DNA of 13,600 nt, taken from an uncultured Bacteroidales bacterium. GTDB taxonomy: Bacteria; Bacteroidota; Bacteroidia; Bacteroidales; Muribaculaceae. Below are positions 9,022 to 13,600 of the stretch, one piece after another; position 1 is the first letter of the stretch; each line of letters starts with the position of its first letter. The stretch lies in NCBI GenBank assembly GCA_900542185.1, contig UQMZ01000067.1:1-13600 (forward strand), in the 5' to 3' direction. The notes below the pieces were generated by a model. It made no database searches and was not told the DNA's origin. It worked only from the letters and a program-made list of their open reading frames with translations. Position numbers and translations under genes: made by a program.

Positions 9022-9735
9022 TTATTTGAGAGTTTGCAGACGACTTTCGATCTCCTTGTACGCACCGATCACATCGCCCAGGTCGCGACGGAAACGGTCC
9101 TTGTCCAGCTTCTTGTTGGTGTCCTTGTCCCACAGACGGCAGGTGTCGGGGCTGATTTCGTCTGCCAGCACGATCTGACCGTCGGATGTCTTGCCGAACT
9201 CGATCTTGAAGTCAACCAGCTTCACGTTGATCTTGTCGAACAGGTCCTTCAGCAGCTCGTTGATGCGGCCTGTCAGGTCGTAGATGGTGTTGAGCTCGTC
9301 GTAAGTGGCGGCGCCCACAGCCACTGCGTGGTGGTCGTTGATCAGCGGATCGCCGAGAGCGTCATCCTTGTAGCAGATCTCAAAAATGGTGTTGGGAGCG
9401 GGTGTGCCCTCCTCGATGCCCAGGCGCTTGGCCATGGAGCCGGCGATGATGTTGCGTACTATCACCTCCAGGGGGAAGATCTTCACCTTGCGGCAAACCT
9501 GGTCGCGGTCGTTCAGTGTCTCCACGTAGTGGGTGGGGATGCCGGCCTCTTTCAGCTTGTTGAAGATGATGGTCGTGATCTCGTTGTTGTACACGCCCTT
9601 GCTGCGAACGATGTCGTGCTTCAGATTGTTGAATGCCGTGGCGTCGTCCTTGTAGTGGATGATTACCAGGTCGTCGTTGTCGGTGGCATAGACCTGCTTG
9701 GCCTTGCCTTCATAAAGCATTTCTTTCTGTTCCAT
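9022..9735 (-). CDS. purC: SAICAR synthetase (PurC)
   Basis: PurC joins aspartate to CAIR with ATP, giving SAICAR, which PurB then cleaves. The 237-residue protein has the same length as E. coli PurC, so it is the free-standing enzyme and not a fusion with PurE. Motifs in order are LYEGKAKQVY (7-16), the glycine-rich ATP site; FPLEVIVRNIIAGS (87-100), the first family signature; LVDFKIEFG (173-181), the second signature; and DEISPDTCRLWD (192-203), with the metal and substrate residues. The start at 9735, MEQKEMLYEGKAK, agrees with the family. The leader is very AT-rich (about 40 bases of A/T-dominated sequence before the ATG) and lacks a Shine-Dalgarno sequence, as is common in Bacteroidetes. 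The CAIR-forming enzymes PurE and PurK are not in the window. Confidence 0.97.
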   Translation of the reverse strand: MEQKEMLYEGKAKQVYATDNDDLVIIHYKDDATAFNNLKHDIVRSKGVYNNEITTIIFNKLKEAGIPTHYVETLNDRDQVCRKVKIFPLEVIVRNIIAGSMAKRLGIEEGTPAPNTIFEICYKDDALGDPLINDHHAVAVGAATYDELNTIYDLTGRINELLKDLFDKINVKLVDFKIEFGKTSDGQIVLADEISPDTCRLWDKDTNKKLDKDRFRRDLGDVIGAYKEIESRLQTLK

Positions 9736-9780
9736 TTTTGTATTGTGTTTTTAATTGATTTTTATTTTCGGATTATATAC

Positions 9781-9815
9781 TCACTATTAACTATTCACTA
9801 ATCACTCGTCACTAC
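9781..9815. repeat. Five-unit 7-base tandem repeat overlapping the purL stop codon
   Basis: On the minus strand, reading out of purL, the units are GTAGTGA, CGAGTGA, TTAGTGA, ATAGTTA and ATAGTGA, with consensus nnAGTGA. The first unit includes the purL stop codon TAG, which is followed at once by TGA. Because 7 is not a multiple of 3, the repeated TAG/TGA/TAA triplets fall in all three reading frames within about 35 bases. The remaining part of the gap to purC (9736-9780) is A/T-rich and has no other feature I can name. The repeat is seen directly; any role in stopping readthrough is inference. Confidence 0.65.
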
Positions 9816-12800
9816 TTCTTCCGGAAGTACGCCACTGCATTTGCGAACAGGTTCTGGCTCTTGTTGCCCGGCACGTTTATCATCAGGCCCGGGGTGTAGC
9901 GCTCGGAGTGTCCCATCTTGCCGAGGATCAGGCCGTCGGGGCTTACGATACCCTCTATGGCGCAGACCGATCCGTTGGGGTTCAGAGGTGAATCCATTGT
10001 AGGGTTACCCTCATGGTCGGCATACTGGAACGCTACCTGGCCGTTCCTGAACAGGCGTTCGGCCAGTTCGGCGTTGACCGTGAAGCGGCCTTCACCGTGG
10101 CTCATGGCTATCTGGTGTATGTCGCCGGTGTTGAATCCTTTGAGCCAGGGCGACGCGGTGGTGCCCACGCGCGTTGCGGCAATCTGCGAGATGTGACGGT
10201 TTATGTCGTTGCGTGCCAGTGTGGGCGACTGTTCGGTGAGTTCGCCAATCTTGCCGTCGGGCAGCAGACCCGATTTGACCAGAGCCTGGAAGCCGTTGCA
10301 GATACCTATTATAAGGCCCTTGCGTTCCATCAGACGTTCGATGGCGCTCTTGACAGCAGGGTTAAGCAGCACGGCCGAGATGAATTTGCCCGATCCGTCC
10401 GGTTCGTCGGCAGCCGAGAAACCGCCGGACAGCGCCAGGATGTTGCAGGCGTCGATATTGTCGGCCATCTCGCGGCAGCTTGCCTCCACGTCTTCGGCCG
10501 TCAGGTTGCGGAACACCATGGAGCGTGTCTCGGCGCCCTCGCGCTCAAAGGCCGCGGCCATGTCGTAGTCGCAGTTGGTGCCGGGGAACACGGGCAGGAA
10601 CACCACGGGATGCTCCACGGCCTCGCCGGGATATTCGGCCGCCGTCTTGCCCGCGCTGTCGGCGCAGGGTGCCGTGCCGCGCACCTCAGTGCGGTCGGCG
10701 AACACCGTGGCGAAGCGCTTGCGGTTCTGCTCGCGAAGCTCGGCGATGGTGAATTTCTCGCCGTTGAACGATACGGTAGGCTCTATGATGGTCTTGCCGA
10801 TATACATGGCGTCCTCTATGCCGAGTATCGACGAGTCGTCGGCCTCGATCAGTATGGAACCGTACAGGGTGTCGAACAGCAGATGGTCGTTCGGAAGGTT
10901 GATTTCCGCGCCAAGGTTGTTGCCGAAGCTCATCTTTGCCACAGCCTCGGCCACACCTCCGCGGCCTATGGCCCATGCGGCGCGTACCTTACCTTCGTCA
11001 ATGGCCTTGTGCACGGCTTCGAACACACGGGTCACGCTTTCGGAATCGGGCATGCCGTTGGCGCGTACGCGCGGGCTGACCAGGTGCAGCGAGTCGAGAG
11101 GCTGCTTGAATTCCGGGCTTACGGCCTTGGTGGCGTTGAGCGTGGTGACGGCGAACGCTATCAGCGTCGGGGGTACGTTCAGGTGTCCGAAGGTGCCGCT
11201 CATGGAGTCCTTGCCGCCGATGGAGGGGAGGCCGAGCTCCTTCTGCATACGGAGTGCACCGAGCAGTGCGCTCAGCGGTTTGCCCCACGATTCGGGCGTG
11301 TGCATGCGCTCGAAATATTCCTGATATGAATAGCGGAGCTTGTGGAAATCGGCTCCTGTTGCCACGGCCTTGGCGGCGGCGTCCACTACGGCCCATGCGG
11401 CGCCGTGGTAGGGGCTCCATTCCGTCAGGTAGGGATCGAAACCATAGCTCATTATCGAGGCGGTGTCGGTGTGATGCTTGCCTACGGGGAGCTTCTGCAA
11501 TGAGACCTGTGTGGGTGTGCCGGCGTATTTGCCGCCGTAAGGCATTAGCACCGTGGTGGCGCCGATGGACGAGTCGAACATCTCCTCCAAGCCGCGCTGG
11601 TCGGTGACGTTCATGTCGTCCAGGTTGTTAAGTATCTTGTCGCGGAGCGTGTCTCCTGGCACTGTGCGTGCGAACGGGTCGCGGTCGTCCACGGCCTGTA
11701 TCTTGGCCACCGTGTATCGGGGAGCGCCCGCCGAGTCGATGAAGCTGCGCGCGATGTCGGCCACGGTCTCGCCGCGGCGGAACAAGCGCATGCGGCCCGT
11801 GTCGGTCACGTTGGCTATGTGGCGCACCTCGATGTTCTCCTCATGGCAGTAACACTCGAACTCCTCGCGGTCCTTCGGGTCCACAACGGCCGACATACGT
11901 TCCTGGCTCTCGCTGATGGCTAATTCGATGGGGTTGAGGCCGTCGTACTTCACGGTCACGTTATCAAGGAAGATGTCGAGACCGTCGGCCAGCTCGCCGA
12001 TGGCCACGCTGACGCCGCCGGCGCCGAAGTCGTTCGACTTCTTGACCAGGCGTGTCACCTCGGGACGACGGAACAGGCGCGACAGCTTGCGCTCCTCGGG
12101 CGCGTTGCCTTTCTGCACCTCCGAACCGCACACCTCAAGGCTGGCCTCGTTGTGCTCCTTGGACGAACCGGTGGCGCCGCCGATGCCGTCACGACCCGTG
12201 CGGCCTCCGAACATCAGCACCACATCGCCCGGCGCGGGCGACTCGCGGCGCACTGCCGAAGCGGGTACGGCGCCGACCACGGCACCGACCTCAAGACGCT
12301 TGGCGGTGTATCCGGGGTGGTATATCTCGCGGACATGGCCTGTGGCCAGTCCTATCTGGTTGCCGTAGCTGGAATATCCTGCGGCGGCACCCTTTGTGAT
12401 GACGCGCTGCGGCAGTTTGCCGGGCAGCGTGTCGGCCACGGGGGCGTAGATGTCGCCGGCACCGGTGACGCGCATTGCCTGGTAAACGTATGCGCGGCCC
12501 GACAGCGGGTCGCGGATGGCGCCGCCAAGACAGGTGGACGCGCCGCCGAAAGGCTCTATCTCGGTGGGATGGTTGTGGGTCTCGTTCTTGAACTGCAGCA
12601 GCCAGCGTTCGGTCTCGCCGTCCACGTCAAGGTCCACATATATCGAGCAGGCGTTGTTCTCCTCGCTCTGCTCCAGATCCTGCAGCTTGCCGTTGGCCTT
12701 GAGCCAGCGGGCGCCGATGGTGGCGAGGTCCATCAGATGCAGGGGCTTCTCGTCGCGGCCAAGTTCATGGCGCATGTCATGCCAGAGGTTCAGTGCCTCG

Positions 12801-13528
12801 CGTATGTCGTCGGCCACGGGCGAATCCTCCACCTCGATGTTCTCCAGTCGGGTGGTGAAGGTGGTGTGGCGGCAATGGTCGCTCCAGTAAGTATCGAGTA
12901 TTCGTATTTCTGCCTCCTGCGGGTCGCGCCCCTCGGAAGCGAAGTATTTCACGGCCTCCATCAGGTCGTCGGTGCTCATGGCCAGACCCATGCTGACGCG
13001 GAGTGTGTCGGCGTCCTCGCGCGACATGGCGGAGAAGCCCTCGATGGCGCCCACGGGCGTCTCGGCGCCGCGTTCGGGCAGCGCGAGGCGCGACATGTCC
13101 TTCTCGCGGTTCTCCACGGCGTTGATCAGGTAACGGGCCACGCGCTCGCGCTGTTCGGGCGTGAGGGTGTCGTCGAAGATGTAAAGGCGTGCGGATGTGA
13201 TCTCGATGTCGGCGCCGGGCTGGATGAGGCGCACGCAGGCGCGGGCGGCGTCGGCGCGCTGGTCGAATTGTCCGGGCAGCGGCTCTACGGCCAGGCTGGG
13301 TACGCCTTCAAGGTCGAGGGTGTCGGTCACCGTGTCGGTGGCGCGCTCGCCGAACACCGAATAACGGGTGCTGTCCAACAGCTCGGGCGAAAAACCGAAC
13401 AGGTCGTACACGGCCACGATACGCAGCGATTTGAGTCCCAGCCCCAACGTATTGTTGAGTTCGCGGCGAAGGCTCTCGGCCTCGCTGCGGAATTCAGGAC
13501 GTTTCTCTACAAATATTCTGTTTGCCAT
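9812..13528 (-). CDS. purL: Phosphoribosylformylglycinamidine synthase, single-chain with glutaminase domain (PurL)
   Basis: PurL converts FGAR, glutamine and ATP to FGAM. At 1238 residues it is the large form that combines PurS-like, synthetase and glutaminase parts. Residues 1-150 are the PurS-like region. DTYWSDHCRHTTF (212-224) and FKNETHNHPTEIEPFGGAST (313-332) mark the first ATP-binding half, and KSNDFGAGGVS (497-507) follows. SIGGKDSMSGTF (769-780) lies in the second half. A hydrophilic linker (about 948-975) leads to the class I amidotransferase domain, starting VFLPVFPGTNCDYD (976-989). Its nucleophile is Cys1077 in GICNGFQ, and His1207 and Glu1209 in GHSER complete the triad. E. coli PurL has HPE at that spot; HSE appears to be the form used in the Firmicutes/Bacteroidetes-type PurL, from memory. 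The start at 13528 is the best in-frame Met, but only 26 genomic bases precede it and they hold no in-frame stop. It is the first gene of the visible cluster. Confidence 0.96.
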   Translation of the reverse strand: MANRIFVEKRPEFRSEAESLRRELNNTLGLGLKSLRIVAVYDLFGFSPELLDSTRYSVFGERATDTVTDTLDLEGVPSLAVEPLPGQFDQRADAARACVRLIQPGADIEITSARLYIFDDTLTPEQRERVARYLINAVENREKDMSRLALPERGAETPVGAIEGFSAMSREDADTLRVSMGLAMSTDDLMEAVKYFASEGRDPQEAEIRILDTYWSDHCRHTTFTTRLENIEVEDSPVADDIREALNLWHDMRHELGRDEKPLHLMDLATIGARWLKANGKLQDLEQSEENNACSIYVDLDVDGETERWLLQFKNETHNHPTEIEPFGGASTCLGGAIRDPLSGRAYVYQAMRVTGAGDIYAPVADTLPGKLPQRVITKGAAAGYSSYGNQIGLATGHVREIYHPGYTAKRLEVGAVVGAVPASAVRRESPAPGDVVLMFGGRTGRDGIGGATGSSKEHNEASLEVCGSEVQKGNAPEERKLSRLFRRPEVTRLVKKSNDFGAGGVSVAIGELADGLDIFLDNVTVKYDGLNPIELAISESQERMSAVVDPKDREEFECYCHEENIEVRHIANVTDTGRMRLFRRGETVADIARSFIDSAGAPRYTVAKIQAVDDRDPFARTVPGDTLRDKILNNLDDMNVTDQRGLEEMFDSSIGATTVLMPYGGKYAGTPTQVSLQKLPVGKHHTDTASIMSYGFDPYLTEWSPYHGAAWAVVDAAAKAVATGADFHKLRYSYQEYFERMHTPESWGKPLSALLGALRMQKELGLPSIGGKDSMSGTFGHLNVPPTLIAFAVTTLNATKAVSPEFKQPLDSLHLVSPRVRANGMPDSESVTRVFEAVHKAIDEGKVRAAWAIGRGGVAEAVAKMSFGNNLGAEINLPNDHLLFDTLYGSILIEADDSSILGIEDAMYIGKTIIEPTVSFNGEKFTIAELREQNRKRFATVFADRTEVRGTAPCADSAGKTAAEYPGEAVEHPVVFLPVFPGTNCDYDMAAAFEREGAETRSMVFRNLTAEDVEASCREMADNIDACNILALSGGFSAADEPDGSGKFISAVLLNPAVKSAIERLMERKGLIIGICNGFQALVKSGLLPDGKIGELTEQSPTLARNDINRHISQIAATRVGTTASPWLKGFNTGDIHQIAMSHGEGRFTVNAELAERLFRNGQVAFQYADHEGNPTMDSPLNPNGSVCAIEGIVSPDGLILGKMGHSERYTPGLMINVPGNKSQNLFANAVAYFRKK

Positions 13529-13554
13529 ATATATAATACGGATAAGCTTTATAG
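13529..13554 (-). other. Truncated purL leader, promoter not visible
   Basis: Only 26 genomic bases remain upstream of the purL start before artificial sequence begins. They are AT-rich (tattatatat directly before the ATG) with no Shine-Dalgarno sequence and no TAnnTTTG-type Bacteroidetes promoter. Any promoter, riboswitch or operator for the operon has been lost at the contig end. It is therefore not possible to say whether purL is truly the first gene. Confidence 0.7.
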
Positions 13555-13600
13555 CTGTCTCTTATACACATCTCCGAGCCCACGAGACTAGCGCTCATCT
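13555..13600. other. Illumina Nextera adapter contamination at contig end (not genomic)
   Basis: Positions 13555-13573 are the 19-base Tn5 mosaic end (ctgtctcttatacacatct). Positions 13574-13588 (ccgagcccacgagac) are the rest of the read-2 side Nextera adapter. Bases 13589-13596 (tagcgctc) fit an 8-base i7 sample index; from memory this is Nextera index N723. The final atct matches the start of the P7 flow-cell sequence. The order mosaic end, adapter, index, P7 is exactly that of library read-through. This stretch should be trimmed and should not be annotated as a transposon end. Confidence 0.97.

Noticed and set aside
9014..9133. Longer purM start adding 40 residues
   Set aside because: The extra residues come from the 3' end of purC in a different frame. 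The conserved PurM N terminus starts at 9013.
9736..9780. Internal promoter for purC (a TATAAT-like hexamer near 9774-9779 on the minus strand)
   Set aside because: The hexamer alone is expected by chance in AT-rich DNA. There is no partner element at the right distance and no TAnnTTTG motif typical of Bacteroidetes promoters.
10013..11329. Plus-strand open frame of 438 codons antisense to purL
   Set aside because: It is rich in G, A, V, H and R with no known motif, as expected for the complement of a GC-biased gene. purL on the other strand explains the conservation.
13555..13573. Tn5-like mosaic end as a real transposon terminus
   Set aside because: It is followed by the Nextera adapter arm, an index and the P7 start, so it is library-preparation sequence and not an inserted element.
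12152..13591. Long plus-strand open frame (479 codons) antisense to purL, reaching the window end
   Set aside because: It lies opposite the strongly conserved purL and reads as low-information sequence with no recognisable domain. Its last residues are translated adapter. It exists because GC-rich codon bias in purL suppresses stops on the other strand.

Overview
The window holds a compact purine-nucleotide biosynthesis cluster. All nine protein genes lie on the minus strand, so transcription runs from right to left: purL, purC, purM, purH, purD, folD, purB, purA, guaB. The organism is most likely a member of the Bacteroidales. The signs are a single-chain PurL of 1238 residues, AT-rich leaders without Shine-Dalgarno sequences, and GC-rich coding DNA separated by AT-rich gaps. 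A gut family such as Muribaculaceae would fit, but this is an impression from memory and not a placement.

Layout from right to left. Positions 13555-13600 are not genomic. They are Illumina Nextera adapter, so the true sequence stops 26 bases upstream of purL and the operon's promoter and leader are missing. purL (9812-13528) is followed by a 76-base gap that opens with a 7-base-period repeat. purC, purM, purH, purD and folD (9735 down to 4290) are packed with gaps of 3 to 31 bases. A 125-base AT-rich gap follows; it holds two inverted arrays of a 9-base repeat. purB, purA and guaB (4164 down to 62) are again tightly spaced (19 and 7 bases). The last 61 bases, downstream of guaB, contain no recognisable feature. 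No gene-free stretch exceeds 300 bases.

Together the genes cover GAR synthesis (PurD), FGAM synthesis (PurL), AIR synthesis (PurM), SAICAR synthesis (PurC), AICAR release (PurB) and the last two steps to IMP (PurH). They also cover both exits from IMP: to AMP (PurA, then PurB again) and towards GMP (GuaB). FolD makes the formyl-folate that PurH consumes. PurF, the GAR transformylase (PurN or PurT), PurE/PurK and GuaA are not in the window and must be encoded elsewhere if the pathway is complete.

All nine proteins are intact and keep the catalytic motifs I can check. I see no mobile element, CRISPR array, tRNA, rRNA or defence gene, and no undescribed system. The points worth a second look are the adapter tail, the two intergenic repeat structures and the composition of the cluster.
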